The position numbers were made by a program, and so were the translations under genes. DNA of 64,000 bases, taken from assembly GCF_040412085.2 (NCBI RefSeq), contig NZ_CP115920.1, forward strand, positions 496,001 through 560,000. Reading direction: 5' to 3'. How positions within the stretch are numbered: position 1 is the stretch's first letter; every line of letters begins with the position of its first letter. Of this stretch, positions 22,036 through 31,981 are shown piece by piece. The notes beneath the pieces are model-generated. The model was not told the origin of the DNA, searched no databases, and worked only from the letters and a program-made list of their open reading frames with translations. The stretch is from Vibrio sp. CB1-14. Its GTDB lineage: Bacteria > Pseudomonadota > Gammaproteobacteria > Enterobacterales > Vibrionaceae.

Positions 22036-23121
22036 ATGGAACGGATTACGGTCGAGCTTGGTGAGCGCAGCTACCCAATTTCAATTGGTGCCGGGTTATT
22101 TGATGACTCGGCTCAATTTTCCCAAATTCCCGACGGAAAAACAGTCGTGGTGATCACCAACACCACTGTATCCCCTCTTTATGCTCAGGTGATTCTTAAA
22201 CAGTTGGAAAGTAAAGGTTGCAAAACCTCATTGCTTGAACTGCCTGATGGTGAGCAATACAAAACTCTTGATACCTTTAACACGGTTCAAACCCATCTGC
22301 TCTCGGGCAACTACGGTCGCGATGTCGTTGTAGTCGCACTGGGTGGTGGCGTGATTGGCGATCTTGTCGGCTTTTCGGCAGCTTGCTATCAGCGCGGTGT
22401 TGATTTTGTGCAGATCCCAACCACTTTGTTATCGCAAGTGGACTCATCGGTTGGTGGTAAAACAGCGGTTAACCATGAGCTGGGTAAAAACATGATCGGT
22501 GCTTTTTATCAGCCTCAAGCGGTAATCATCGATACCAACTGTTTGCGTACGTTACCTGAACGTGAGTTTGCAGCGGGTATGGCCGAAGTGATCAAGTATG
22601 GCATCATCTATGATGAGTCGTTCTTTGAGTGGCTAGAGGAAAACCTCGACAAACTCTATGCTCTTGACCAGCAAGCGTTAACCTATGCGATTGCGCGATG
22701 CTGTCAGATCAAAGCTGAAGTGGTTGCTCAAGATGAGAAAGAGTCGGGTATTCGTGCGTTATTGAATCTAGGTCATACATTTGGTCATGCTATCGAAGCG
22801 GAACTAGGGTATGGTAAATGGCTACATGGAGAGGCTGTGTCTTCTGGCACTGCGATGGCGGCTCATACCGCTCAACTGCTAGGTGATATCACGCCGCAGC
22901 AAGTCACTCGTATTATTGCTTTGCTAGAGCGAGCGAAACTGCCCGTACATACGCCTGAGTCAATGAGCTTTGATGATTTCATCAAGCACATGATGCGCGA
23001 CAAAAAGGTGTTATCGGGTAAGTTGCGTTTGGTGTTGCCGACCTCTATCGGCAGCGCGCAAGTGGTCTCTGATGTACCAAGTGATCTGATTGAGCAAGCG
23101 ATTGATTTATGTCGCAAGTAG
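22036..23121 (+). CDS. aroB: 3-dehydroquinate synthase
   Basis: Zinc- and NAD-dependent conversion of DAHP to 3-dehydroquinate, second step of the shikimate pathway. NAD-binding [11 protein letters not shown] and the metal-binding [11 protein letters not shown] segment are present. The 361 residues are standard. The ATG is preceded by AGGAGAG. A terminator lies 55 bp downstream, so damX may have a separate or read-through promoter. Confidence 0.97.
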   Translation: MERITVELGERSYPISIGAGLFDDSAQFSQIPDGKTVVVITNTTVSPLYAQVILKQLESKGCKTSLLELPDGEQYKTLDTFNTVQTHLLSGNYGRDVVVVALGGGVIGDLVGFSAACYQRGVDFVQIPTTLLSQVDSSVGGKTAVNHELGKNMIGAFYQPQAVIIDTNCLRTLPEREFAAGMAEVIKYGIIYDESFFEWLEENLDKLYALDQQALTYAIARCCQIKAEVVAQDEKESGIRALLNLGHTFGHAIEAELGYGKWLHGEAVSSGTAMAAHTAQLLGDITPQQVTRIIALLERAKLPVHTPESMSFDDFIKHMMRDKKVLSGKLRLVLPTSIGSAQVVSDVPSDLIEQAIDLCRK

Positions 23122-23173
23122 CCAATACTTAACGATAGAGAGTTGAGGTTAGGCGACATCCGCGAATAGAATA

Positions 23174-23200
23174 AGAGGCTCCAGTTGGAGCCTTTTTTAG
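23174..23200 (+). terminator. Rho-independent terminator after aroB
   Basis: AGGCTCC pairs with GGAGCCT around AGTT, followed by six T. It lies 26 bp before damX. Confidence 0.88.
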
Positions 23201-23225
23201 TTTGGATTGGTGGTAGAAAACCGGG

Positions 23226-24719
23226 ATGAGTTTGTCCTATGAATTGCGAGTGCTAGAACTCGATTCACAAACCCAGTTGCTTGAAAGAATGCAGCTGTTG
23301 ACGCAATTTGCTTCAAACTTTGTGGTCGTCAAAGGTGAGGCGGGAGCTGGAAAAACCTGGCTTGCTCATCGCTATCTAGAAGCGTGGTCGTATGACAAAA
23401 ACCAGTCGTTAGTGACCTGCCTGCCTAACCAGGAGGATGAGGTCAATCGCGGTAATATTCTCAGGCAGCTGTTTCCACATCAAATGTACAGCACCACCGA
23501 TTCACTCAATGACAGTATCGAGCGTATTTTAGATGGTGAAGCGTGTAACATCGTTATTGTGGTCGATAACGCCCACCATGCGTCTCAAGCACTATTGGCT
23601 GAACTCTGGCTGCTTTATAGCGCTGCGCTTTCCACACCTAAGCAAAACATCAGCGTGGTGTTGTTTACCGCGAGTGATTCAGTATCGACTAAGCTTGCAA
23701 GATTAAGTCATGGACTGGATATCAAGCCGGTTGAGTTGGATATTGATGAATTACCAGAGGCTGAGGCTGAGCGTTTTTTTGAGAGTTTGGTTCTACGCTA
23801 TCTCGATGAAAGCGTTGAAAAAAGAATCAAAAGCGCGTTTACTAATATCAGACCGCTTCCGGGAGAAATTTTGGCGCTAGGAGAGCACAAAGTGGAAAAG
23901 AAAGTGATTATTCGTTCATTGGTGGGCTCGCCCGCGAAGATTGCCGTCACCGTTGCCGTTATTCTGTTGCTGCTGTTCTTAGGCTATCGCTGGTTACTGC
24001 AAGCTCCAAAACCGAGTGTTGCACCAGTCGAGATGGCGAGTGAACAAACCGTGATCCCGACTTTAGAGCAGCCAGTGGATGCTGCAAGTGAAGAGCAAGC
24101 GCAAAAAGCCAATCAAGAGATGCCATCAAACTTGACCGCCACGGATGATTCCGAGGCATTGCCACCGGTGGTGACGTCAGAAACGGCTAGTGTGGGCGTC
24201 GCGGAGACTGGTGAGCGTGTCGTGATCACCTCTGATGTGGTTGATGCTTTACTAGAAGATAAGACCGACATTGCCGCGCAGCAAGCTAAAGAAATCCAGC
24301 AAGCGGTGGATAGTGCAAAAAACACGAGTAATATTCAGCCAGTGGCTATTGAGCCTCCACCAGAGGTGGTGATTGATGATGGTGTGACAGAAGCGCTTCA
24401 AACGCCTATTACATTCTCGTTTGCGAGAGACCAGCTGAATGCATTAGCCTCGAACAGCTACACGCTACAGATTGCGGCGATGACAGAGCTAGAAGATGTG
24501 CAGCTATTTTTGAACCAGCATAGTTTTGATAAGCCGGTGCGCATTTATCCGACTCTGCGTGGCGAGGAAAAGTGGTATATCGTCACTTACGATAATTACG
24601 CAACGATTCAGCAAGCGCGAGATGCGGCGGAGAAGCTCCCAGCAGAGCTACAGTCGCTTGGTCCATGGCCAAAAGCGTTGAGCCAAGTGAAGCGTGAAAT
24701 TGCTCGCTGGACTGAATAA
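23226..24719 (+). CDS. damX: DamX-like cell division SPOR-domain protein
   Basis: A 497-residue inner-membrane protein. The N-terminal cytoplasmic part looks like a P-loop ATPase: Walker A GEAGAGKT at residues 37-44 and Walker B-like IVIVVDNAHHA near 109-118. One transmembrane helix spans about 238-256, then a long, low-complexity acidic periplasmic linker, and a C-terminal SPOR domain (about 415-490) that binds denuded septal glycan. SPOR placement and location between aroB and dam identify DamX. The ATPase-like N-terminus is larger than in E. coli DamX and closer to ExeA/MSHA-biogenesis-type modules. ATG 23226 follows a weak GGG. Confidence 0.9.
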   Translation: MSLSYELRVLELDSQTQLLERMQLLTQFASNFVVVKGEAGAGKTWLAHRYLEAWSYDKNQSLVTCLPNQEDEVNRGNILRQLFPHQMYSTTDSLNDSIERILDGEACNIVIVVDNAHHASQALLAELWLLYSAALSTPKQNISVVLFTASDSVSTKLARLSHGLDIKPVELDIDELPEAEAERFFESLVLRYLDESVEKRIKSAFTNIRPLPGEILALGEHKVEKKVIIRSLVGSPAKIAVTVAVILLLLFLGYRWLLQAPKPSVAPVEMASEQTVIPTLEQPVDAASEEQAQKANQEMPSNLTATDDSEALPPVVTSETASVGVAETGERVVITSDVVDALLEDKTDIAAQQAKEIQQAVDSAKNTSNIQPVAIEPPPEVVIDDGVTEALQTPITFSFARDQLNALASNSYTLQIAAMTELEDVQLFLNQHSFDKPVRIYPTLRGEEKWYIVTYDNYATIQQARDAAEKLPAELQSLGPWPKALSQVKREIARWTE

Positions 24720-24783
24720 GCTTTCGAGCTAGTCGACTGTGAGCTAGTTAACGGCGACTCCGTCAACATTTACACCAAGCGCT

Positions 24784-24810
24784 GTTGACCTTTCTACCAG
24801 AAAGGTCAAC
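24784..24810. terminator. Perfect 12-bp hairpin between damX and dam
   Basis: GTTGACCTTTCT pairs exactly with AGAAAGGTCAAC around ACC. No T-run follows on either strand, so this may be a weak terminator, an mRNA-stability element, or an operator. Confidence 0.55.
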
Positions 24811-24877
24811 ATAACAATTTGAATTATGATATATTCCACAGCCTTAATTTTTGGGGTGGCAGTAAATAGAGCAAGTA

Positions 24878-25702
24878 ATGAAGAAGCAACGTGCCTTTCT
24901 TAAGTGGGCTGGTGGAAAATATGGCTTGGTTGAAGACATTCAAAAGCATTTGCCAGACGCTAGAAAACTGGTAGAACCCTTCGTTGGTGCAGGCTCTGTT
25001 TTTCTTAATACGGATTATGAGCAATACCTGCTCGCCGATATTAACCCAGATCTTATCAATCTTTACAACCTACTCAAGACGCAGCCAGAGCAATACATTG
25101 CTGAGGCGAAACGTCTATTTACCGCAGAGCACAATCGTAAAGAAGTCTATCTCGATATTCGCGCTCAGTTTAACCAAACCGACGACATCATGTTTCGTTC
25201 GGTAGCGTTCTTGTACATGAACCGTTTTGGGTTTAACGGCTTATGTCGTTACAACAAAAAGGGGGGCTTTAACGTGCCGTTTGGCTCCTACAAAAAGCCA
25301 TACTTCCCTGAGAACGAAATGGAGTTTTTTGCAGAGAAAGCGAAGAAAGCAACGTTTGTCTGCGAGGGTTACCCTGAGACATTTAAGCGCGCTCGCAAAG
25401 GCAGCGTGATTTACTGCGATCCTCCGTACGCTCCGCTTTCCAACACCGCCAATTTTACCTCTTATGCAGGTAATGGTTTTACCTTGGACGATCAGGCTGC
25501 GCTTGCCGATGTGGCTGAACATGCGGCTTTTGACCGTGGTATTCCTGTACTGATCTCTAACCACGACACCACGCTGACGCGACGCTTGTATCACGGAGCC
25601 CAGCTTAATGTGGTTAAAGTGAAGCGAACCATTAGCCGCAATGGCGCCGGTCGCAATAAAGTCGATGAATTGTTGGCATTATTTGAACCGCGAGATCAAT
25701 AA
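24878..25702 (+). CDS. dam: DNA adenine methyltransferase (GATC)
   Basis: Methylates adenine in GATC, guiding mismatch repair and replication timing; in Vibrio it is required for initiation of the second chromosome. The alpha-class order is seen: target-region-proximal KWAGGKYGL near the N-terminus, SAM-binding FVGAGSVFLN, and catalytic DPPYAPLS. The length of 274 residues is close to E. coli Dam. It is flanked by damX and rpe as in E. coli. Confidence 0.97.
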   Translation: MKKQRAFLKWAGGKYGLVEDIQKHLPDARKLVEPFVGAGSVFLNTDYEQYLLADINPDLINLYNLLKTQPEQYIAEAKRLFTAEHNRKEVYLDIRAQFNQTDDIMFRSVAFLYMNRFGFNGLCRYNKKGGFNVPFGSYKKPYFPENEMEFFAEKAKKATFVCEGYPETFKRARKGSVIYCDPPYAPLSNTANFTSYAGNGFTLDDQAALADVAEHAAFDRGIPVLISNHDTTLTRRLYHGAQLNVVKVKRTISRNGAGRNKVDELLALFEPRDQ

Positions 25703-25732
25703 CTCCTAGCCAAGGGCTAGGATTTACCCCCT
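25703..25732 (+). terminator. Hairpin after dam
   Basis: TCCTAGCC pairs with GGCTAGGA around AAG, two bases after the dam stop; the tail is only TTTA. Confidence 0.55.
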
Positions 25733-25806
25733 TGCTTCGGTAGAATTGCGCGCACTGTTACTGTTATGTAAAGACTCGCTTGCAATCCATTTCACTGAGG
25801 TTAGGT

Positions 25807-26484
25807 ATGAAAGACTTTCTTATTGCTCCATCCATTCTCTCTGCAGACTTTGCTCGTTTGGGGGAGGATGTCGAAAAAGTACTCGCTGCGGGTGCTGACG
25901 TCGTTCACTTCGATGTGATGGATAATCACTATGTGCCTAACCTAACGTTCGGTGCGCCAATCTGTAAAGCGCTGCGCGACTACGGCATCACTGCTCCAAT
26001 TGATGTTCACTTAATGGTGAAACCTGTCGACAGCATCGTACCTGACTTTGCCAAAGCAGGCGCAAGCATGATCACTTTCCACGTTGAAGCGTCTGAGCAC
26101 GTTGATCGCACGCTTCAGCTCATCAAAGAGCACGGCTGTCAGGCGGGTGTGGTACTAAACCCTGCAACGCCGCTTTCTTGCCTTGATTACATCATGGACA
26201 AGGTTGACCTGATTCTACTAATGTCGGTTAACCCTGGTTTTGGCGGTCAATCGTTCATCCCTTCAACGCTAGATAAGCTGCGCGAAGTTCGTAAGCGTAT
26301 CGATGCGTCTGGTCGTAACATTCGCCTTGAGATTGATGGCGGCGTGAAAGTCGACAACATTCGCGAAATCGCTGAAGCGGGTGCGGACATGTTTGTTGCG
26401 GGTAGCGCTATCTTCAATCGTCCAGATTACAAAGAGGTGATTGATGAGATGCGTGCTGAACTTGCTAAAGTAGAAAGTAAGTAA
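25807..26484 (+). CDS. rpe: Ribulose-phosphate 3-epimerase
   Basis: Interconverts ribulose 5-phosphate and xylulose 5-phosphate in the pentose phosphate pathway. TIM-barrel signatures are [12 protein letters not shown], the [11 protein letters not shown] loop and the C-terminal GGVKVDN phosphate site. The ATG at 25807 (after GAGGTTAGGT) leaves 225 residues, the family length. gph starts 10 bases after its stop. Confidence 0.97.
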   Translation: MKDFLIAPSILSADFARLGEDVEKVLAAGADVVHFDVMDNHYVPNLTFGAPICKALRDYGITAPIDVHLMVKPVDSIVPDFAKAGASMITFHVEASEHVDRTLQLIKEHGCQAGVVLNPATPLSCLDYIMDKVDLILLMSVNPGFGGQSFIPSTLDKLREVRKRIDASGRNIRLEIDGGVKVDNIREIAEAGADMFVAGSAIFNRPDYKEVIDEMRAELAKVESK

Positions 26485-26493
26485 CGGGCAGTC

Positions 26494-27177
26494 ATGATGA
26501 GCACAATTAAACTGGTTGTATTCGATCTCGATGGTACGCTTCTCGACAGCGTGCCTGACCTTGCCCTAGCTGCTGACCAAGCGGTTCAAGAGCTTGGTTA
26601 CCCTGCGGTAACAGAAGAGCAAGTTCGTGACTATGTTGGCAATGGCGCTGACATCTTGATTGGTCGTTCGCTGAGCCAAAGCATTGAGGTTGACTCAAGC
26701 TTGTCTCCAGAGCTACTCGCAAAAGCGCGAGTTCTGTTCGATGATTTCTATAAAGCGAGTGGTCACAAACTTAGCCACCTTTATCCAGCGGTGCATCAAA
26801 CGCTGGATACCTTGGTTGCCAACGGTATCACTGTCGCTCTGCTTACCAACAAACCATCAAAGTTTGTTCCAGAGCTACTAGAACAGCACAAGCTGGATAA
26901 GTACTTCAAGCACGTGTTGGGTGGTGATGCGTTTGAAAAGCGCAAGCCAGATCCTATTGCTCTGCACTGGTTGATGGAACAAGAACAAGTCTCTGCCGAG
27001 CAGGTACTGATGGTTGGCGATTCAAAGAATGACATTCTTGCGGCGCGCAACGCGGGCTGTCACGCGTTTGGTTTGACTTATGGTTACAACCATGGCGAGC
27101 CGATTGCCAATGCCAAGCCAGATTTTGTCGCTGACATTGTGTCGGATGTGCTAAAAGCGGTCGGTATCGACGCTTAA
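26494..27177 (+). CDS. gph: Phosphoglycolate phosphatase
   Basis: HAD-superfamily phosphatase that removes phosphate from 2-phosphoglycolate, a by-product of DNA-end repair. Motif I is FDLDGTLLDS, motif II LLTNKPS, motif III with the lysine in GGDAFEKRKPDP, motif IV VGDSKND. The length is 227 residues. Two successive ATG codons (26494, 26497) are possible. Context between rpe and trpS is conserved with E. coli. Confidence 0.95.
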   Translation: MMSTIKLVVFDLDGTLLDSVPDLALAADQAVQELGYPAVTEEQVRDYVGNGADILIGRSLSQSIEVDSSLSPELLAKARVLFDDFYKASGHKLSHLYPAVHQTLDTLVANGITVALLTNKPSKFVPELLEQHKLDKYFKHVLGGDAFEKRKPDPIALHWLMEQEQVSAEQVLMVGDSKNDILAARNAGCHAFGLTYGYNHGEPIANAKPDFVADIVSDVLKAVGIDA

Positions 27178-27259
27178 CTTCCTCAATATGCCGTGAAGCC
27201 AGTGTCTTTCTATCCCCTAGTTATAAAACACTGGCAAAATACTCGCCAATGAGTACACT

Positions 27260-27294
27260 GCTAAAACCGCGTTAAAAGAACGCGGTTTTTCATT
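27260..27294 (+). terminator. Rho-independent terminator after gph
   Basis: AAAACCGCGTT pairs with AACGCGGTTTT around AAAAG, followed by T. Located between gph and trpS. Confidence 0.88.
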
Positions 27295-27335
27295 CTCCTA
27301 AATTATCTCGTCAAGAAGTCAAAGGAATCATAATC

Positions 27336-28352
27336 ATGAGCAAACCCATTGTATTAAGTGGTGTTCAGCCGTCAGGTGAACTAAGTATCGGTAACTACTT
27401 GGGTGCTCTACGTCAATGGCAACAAATGCAAGACGACTATGACTGCCAGTACTGCGTTGTTGACCTTCATGCCATCACGGTTCGCCAAGATCCAAAAGCG
27501 CTGCATGAGGCAACTCTAGACGCACTAGCAATCTGCCTTGCGGTTGGTGTTGATCCAAAGAAGAGCACGCTATTTGTTCAGTCACACGTACCAGAGCATG
27601 CTCAACTTGGTTGGCTTCTTAACTGTTACACCCAAATGGGTGAACTGAATCGTATGACTCAGTTTAAAGACAAATCTCAGCGTTACGCTAACGATGTTAA
27701 CGTGGGTCTATACGACTACCCTGTATTGATGGCTGCGGATATCCTGCTATACGGTGCCCACCAAGTGCCAGTAGGTAGTGACCAGAAGCAGCACCTAGAG
27801 CTAGCGCGTGACATCGCGACTCGCTTTAACAACATCTACAGCCCTGAATCGCCAATCTTTGAAGTACCAGAGCCTTACATTCCGACTGTGAATGCGCGCG
27901 TAATGAGCCTGCAAGATGCGACTAAGAAGATGTCTAAATCGGACGATAACCGTAAAAACGTTATCACGCTGCTAGAAGAGCCAAAGTCGATTCTTAAGAA
28001 GATTAACAAGGCGCAAACAGACACTGAGACGCCGCCGCGCATTGCTCACGATTGGGATAATAAAGCGGGTATCTCTAACCTAATGGGTCTGTACTCTGCG
28101 GCAACTGGTAAAACGTTTGAAGAGATTGAAGCGCAATACGCAGGCGTTGAAATGTACGGTCCATTTAAGAAAGATGTCGGTGAAGCACTGGTAGCCATGC
28201 TTGAGCCAATCCAATCTGAGTACCGTCGTATTCGTGAAGATCGTGCTTACATGGATGAAGTGATGCGCCAAGGTGCTGATAAGGCATCTGCTCGCGCAGC
28301 AGAGATGCTAGCGAAGGCGTACAAAGCGGTAGGTTTTGTAGCTCGCCCATAA
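27336..28352 (+). CDS. trpS: Tryptophanyl-tRNA synthetase
   Basis: Class I aminoacyl-tRNA synthetase charging tRNA-Trp. [17 protein letters not shown] carries the HIGH-equivalent (SIGN) and KMSKSD is the second signature. The 338 residues match the bacterial enzyme. It has its own promoter region after the gph terminator and ends at an unusually long perfect hairpin. Confidence 0.97.
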   Translation: MSKPIVLSGVQPSGELSIGNYLGALRQWQQMQDDYDCQYCVVDLHAITVRQDPKALHEATLDALAICLAVGVDPKKSTLFVQSHVPEHAQLGWLLNCYTQMGELNRMTQFKDKSQRYANDVNVGLYDYPVLMAADILLYGAHQVPVGSDQKQHLELARDIATRFNNIYSPESPIFEVPEPYIPTVNARVMSLQDATKKMSKSDDNRKNVITLLEEPKSILKKINKAQTDTETPPRIAHDWDNKAGISNLMGLYSAATGKTFEEIEAQYAGVEMYGPFKKDVGEALVAMLEPIQSEYRRIREDRAYMDEVMRQGADKASARAAEMLAKAYKAVGFVARP

Positions 28353-28360
28353 CATCATCA

Positions 28361-28406
28361 TTGCAGAAACAAAAACCACCCCAACGGGTGGTTTTTGTTT
28401 CTGCAA
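28361..28406 (+). terminator. Long perfect terminator hairpin after trpS
   Basis: A 21-bp perfect stem from TTGCAGAAAC to GTTTCTGCAA closes on CAAC, with the central CCACCC/GGGTGG and internal T-run expected of a terminator. It may work in both directions. Confidence 0.85.
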
Positions 28407-28466
28407 TAAGTGCATGATTTGTAAACGATTGCATGACCGGAACCAGTTCTGTTGAAAGTTGGTGTT

Positions 28467-28490
28467 GTGCTACAAATTCCTATGTAGCAC
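28467..28490. promoter_or_regulatory. Inverted repeat upstream of the nuclease gene
   Basis: GTGCTACA and TGTAGCAC form a perfect 8-bp inverted repeat separated by eight bases, about 115 bp before the nuclease start. Its spacing is that of a dimeric regulator site. No regulator could be assigned. Confidence 0.4.
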
Positions 28491-28605
28491 TGTGATAAAT
28501 CGCTCAAAACACCCTGACGTGTCTTATTTGTTTCATGAATTAACGTGATAGTTGTCCTGAATTTAGCTTCATTAGATAACAATAACGAGATATTCAGGTG
28601 GATGT

Positions 28606-31272
28606 ATGACAACGAACAACCGACGCTCCTTGCTTGCAGTGATGATAGGATCGCTGCTGGCGGCAAATGCGAATGCCGAGCTGATCATTTCCCAGTATGT
28701 TGAAGGTGGTGGTTTTAATAAAGCGATAGAGATAGCCAATACCGGCGATACGCCGCTGGCGCTTGATGGTTATCAGTTAGCACGATCAGCCAATGGTGAT
28801 GGCATTTGGGGCAGCACACTGTCTTTGGATGGTAAAACTCTCGCGGCGAAACAGGTCATGGTGTTTGCGAATTCTAGCGCAAGCGATGCAATCAAAGCCG
28901 TGAGTGACGAAGTGGAAAACAATGTCACGAGCTTTAATGGTGATGACCCCATCGCTATCTTGAAATCGGACGGCAGTGTTCATGATGTGCTTGGTATCAT
29001 GGGTGATGTAGATTTTGGTAAGGACGTGACCTTAGTAAGAACCTCTGCTGCCAGCGAGGCAAGTGCGACGTTTAATGCTTCGGATTGGGTAACGTTAGAT
29101 AAGGACGTGATTGATGGTTTAGGTGACTACGATCTGCAAGCAGCGCCCGAGGTATTCACGTGTACAGATTCTGGTGCTACGCCAAGCTTCACCACCATTA
29201 GCCAAATTCAGGGCAGTGGTGATAGCTCTCCATTTATTGATGGCTACCCGTATATCACCGATGAGGACTTCTTCGTTAACGGCGTGGTTTCTGCTGTTAC
29301 CTCTGGCCTAACCAAGGGTTTTTACCTGCAAGATGTCACCCCAGATAACGACGTTGCGACATCCGATGGTTTGTTTGTTCACACTGGCGGTTTGGTCGCT
29401 GATCTAGTGCCTGGCGATGTGGTGTGCGTGAAAGGTAAAGTAAAAGAGTATTACTCTCATACCCAGCTTGTGTCAGACATGAACAGCTATCTCAAGCAGA
29501 GCTCTGGCACTGCCCCTGCGGCGACGCCACTGGAACCGCTTGAAGGCGAAAACCTTAAGCAAGCACTTGAGCGTCATGAAGGCATGTTGATTGAGCTCAC
29601 CGATCAAAGTGCGCTGCATATTACGCGTAACTTCTCGTATGATTACGATGCGCGCCGCAATAACATGTTGCTTTCCTACCAAGCTCCGTTGTACAAGCCG
29701 ACACAGTTACATCCAGCTGAGAGTAGTGAGTCGATAGCACTTGCCGAGCATAATGCCAATCACCGTGTGTTTGTTGAATCTGATCAAAAAGCGCCAAACG
29801 GTCAGATCCCTTATTACCCAGATTTTGCCACTGACCCGGATCAAAATGGCAGTTCTGAAAATCACCTACGTTTAGGCTCACGAGTGGAAGGCATGCAAGC
29901 CGTCGTTACCTATAGCTACAATGAGTATCGCTTGATTGTCACCAACGAGCTCGATAAGAGTAATTTTGTCGCGATAGGTGAGGGCTTCAATGTCGAGCGT
30001 AAAGCTGCCCCTAGCGTTGTGGATGCCGATCTGCACGTAGCAAGCTTTAATGTGCTCAACTACTTCAACTCGGTCGCAGACAGTGGCGATCCTAATGCCC
30101 TTGGTCAAAATCGCGGTGCAGAGAGTTTTGCCGAGTTTGAGATCCAACGTGCGAAAATCGTTGCGGCAATGAAAGCGATGAACGCAGACATCATCGGCCT
30201 AATGGAAATTGAAAATAATGGGTTTGGTGAAGGCAGCGCGCTGAACAACTTGGTTACCGCGCTTAATGCAGAATTTGATAATACCGATGACCACTACGCC
30301 TATGTTGAGATAGAGGCTACGGACAAACATCAAGATGCGTATCTAGGCAGTGATGCCATCATGGTGGCGATGATCTACAAGCCTAGCAAGGTGGAAGTGA
30401 ATCAAAGCGCTCAAGTAATACCAATGCCTGAGCAGCACATTGAAGCTGGCTTAATCAGCCGTGAGAAAGATGACACCACCAACCCAAGCTACGATAAGTA
30501 TCAGCGCCACAGTTTGCTGCAGACGTTTGATGTGAAAGGCAGTGACGAGTCCATCACCATCGTCGTCAATCACTTCAAGTCTAAAGGCTCTGAGTGTATT
30601 GAAGAGTGGATTGCCGGTGTTGAAGATAGTGAACCAAGCGATTTGCAAGGCAACTGTAATAACTTCCGCGTATCGGCAGCGAAAGTGCTAGGGGATGCCA
30701 TCGACCAGGTATCTGGCGATATCCTGGTGATGGGGGATATGAATGCTTATGGCATGGAAGATCCAATTCTCGTTCTGACCGACTACGATCCTGCGCAGCA
30801 CAAGCGTGAAATTAAGACCGCCTCTTACACCACGCTTGGCCTAAATGATGATGGCACTAACAAGGTTTACCAGCAGCAAGGTACCATTATTAATCAAGGG
30901 TATGGGCTCGTGAATCTCAATACCAGACTGCATGGGGCTGAGACGTTCTCATACAACTATGGTGGCGAGCTTGGCAACCTAGACCACGCGCTGGCGAATC
31001 AAAGCTTGGCGCAGAAAGTGGTGGCGATTGAAGACTGGCACATTAACTCGCTGGAGAGTAATTTGTTTGAGTACAGCAGCAAGTACACTGGAGATATGGC
31101 GAAGTACCAAGATGCGTATTCAGCATCGGATCACGACCCTATCTTGATTGCTATTGATTATTCTCAAGAGGAAGAGAAAAAGGATGGCGCTGGTTCAACT
31201 GGCCTAGCTTCTCTACTCGCGCTGTTCGGTTTTGGTGTTTATCGTCGTCAACGACGTCATGTAAAACGTTAA
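28606..31272 (+). CDS. xds: Extracellular nuclease, Xds/ExeM type
   Basis: An 888-residue secreted nuclease. Signal peptide residues 1-24 end at ANANA. Residues about 25-170 are a lamin-tail domain (LIISQYVEGGGFNKAIEIANTG), about 185-450 a predicted OB-fold region, and about 470-850 an endonuclease/exonuclease/phosphatase domain with LHVASFNVLNYF, the metal-binding MEIENNG, VNHFKSKG, GDMNAYG and SASDHDP. The C-terminus is a GlyGly-CTERM sorting tail: GAGSTGLASLLALFGFG, then RRQRR. V. cholerae Xds (next to trpS and pabA) degrades extracellular DNA in biofilms and limits transformation; the same is inferred here. Terminators bracket it. Confidence 0.92.
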   Translation: MTTNNRRSLLAVMIGSLLAANANAELIISQYVEGGGFNKAIEIANTGDTPLALDGYQLARSANGDGIWGSTLSLDGKTLAAKQVMVFANSSASDAIKAVSDEVENNVTSFNGDDPIAILKSDGSVHDVLGIMGDVDFGKDVTLVRTSAASEASATFNASDWVTLDKDVIDGLGDYDLQAAPEVFTCTDSGATPSFTTISQIQGSGDSSPFIDGYPYITDEDFFVNGVVSAVTSGLTKGFYLQDVTPDNDVATSDGLFVHTGGLVADLVPGDVVCVKGKVKEYYSHTQLVSDMNSYLKQSSGTAPAATPLEPLEGENLKQALERHEGMLIELTDQSALHITRNFSYDYDARRNNMLLSYQAPLYKPTQLHPAESSESIALAEHNANHRVFVESDQKAPNGQIPYYPDFATDPDQNGSSENHLRLGSRVEGMQAVVTYSYNEYRLIVTNELDKSNFVAIGEGFNVERKAAPSVVDADLHVASFNVLNYFNSVADSGDPNALGQNRGAESFAEFEIQRAKIVAAMKAMNADIIGLMEIENNGFGEGSALNNLVTALNAEFDNTDDHYAYVEIEATDKHQDAYLGSDAIMVAMIYKPSKVEVNQSAQVIPMPEQHIEAGLISREKDDTTNPSYDKYQRHSLLQTFDVKGSDESITIVVNHFKSKGSECIEEWIAGVEDSEPSDLQGNCNNFRVSAAKVLGDAIDQVSGDILVMGDMNAYGMEDPILVLTDYDPAQHKREIKTASYTTLGLNDDGTNKVYQQQGTIINQGYGLVNLNTRLHGAETFSYNYGGELGNLDHALANQSLAQKVVAIEDWHINSLESNLFEYSSKYTGDMAKYQDAYSASDHDPILIAIDYSQEEEKKDGAGSTGLASLLALFGFGVYRRQRRHVKR

Positions 31273-31284
31273 CGCTTGTAGACT

Positions 31285-31317
31285 TGTAAGGCCAGCGTAA
31301 GCTGGCCTTAATTTCAA
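31285..31317 (+). terminator. Terminator after the nuclease gene
   Basis: TAAGGCCAGC pairs with GCTGGCCTTA around GTAA, followed by ATTTC. Confidence 0.8.
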
Positions 31318-31399
31318 TAAACCATAATTCTGCGCTTGCCTTTCATCGCAGGTATTGCACAATACCGCCTCTTGGTGCGCAACCCTTTAAAGTCTGACT

Positions 31400-31981
31400 A
31401 TGCTACTCATCATCGACAACTACGATTCCTTCACCTTTAACCTGTTTCAGTATTTTTCTGAATTGGGCACAGAGGTCAAAGTCGTGCGTAACGATGAGAT
31501 TGATATTGCCGGTATCGAGGTTTTAAACCCTTCCCACTTGGTTATTTCCCCTGATCCTTGTACACCCAATGAGGCAGGGATCTCGCTTGATGTGATCAAA
31601 CACTTTGCTGGCAAATTGCCACTGCTTGGTGTCTGCTTAGGTCATCAGGCGATAGCACAGGTGTTTGGTGGCGAAGTCGTGCGTGCAAGGCAGGTGATGC
31701 ATGGTAAGACGTCACCGATTCGGCATACCAACCAGAGTGTGTTCACTGGACTTAATAATCCTCTTACTGTGACGCGCTATCACTCGCTTATTGTGGCTCG
31801 CGACAGTCTACCTGACTGCTTTGAAGTAACCGCCTGGACCGAGCTTGAGAATGGCGAGTTTGACGAAATCATGGGGTATCGTCATAAGATCCTCAACATT
31901 CACGCTGTTCAATTCCACCCAGAATCTATCAAAACTGAGCAAGGGCATGAGCTTTTGCGTAACTTCCTGTTGCAGAAATAG
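31400..31981 (+). CDS. pabA: Glutamine amidotransferase component of aminodeoxychorismate synthase
   Basis: Class I glutamine amidotransferase that supplies ammonia to PabB for 4-amino-4-deoxychorismate, a folate precursor. The nucleophile lies in GVCLGHQ, and the His/Glu pair in [23 protein letters not shown] is the family N-terminus. The 193 residues match PabA; an anthranilate synthase component II (TrpG) would look similar, and the two are sometimes shared, but no trp genes are near except trpS. The ArgD/AST genes lie downstream, as in E. coli (pabA-argD). Confidence 0.88.
   Translation: MLLIIDNYDSFTFNLFQYFSELGTEVKVVRNDEIDIAGIEVLNPSHLVISPDPCTPNEAGISLDVIKHFAGKLPLLGVCLGHQAIAQVFGGEVVRARQVMHGKTSPIRHTNQSVFTGLNNPLTVTRYHSLIVARDSLPDCFEVTAWTELENGEFDEIMGYRHKILNIHAVQFHPESIKTEQGHELLRNFLLQK

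Noticed and set aside
28491..28506. CRP site TGTGA-N6-GCTCA before the nuclease gene
   Set aside because: The right half matches at only three of five positions; too weak to claim.
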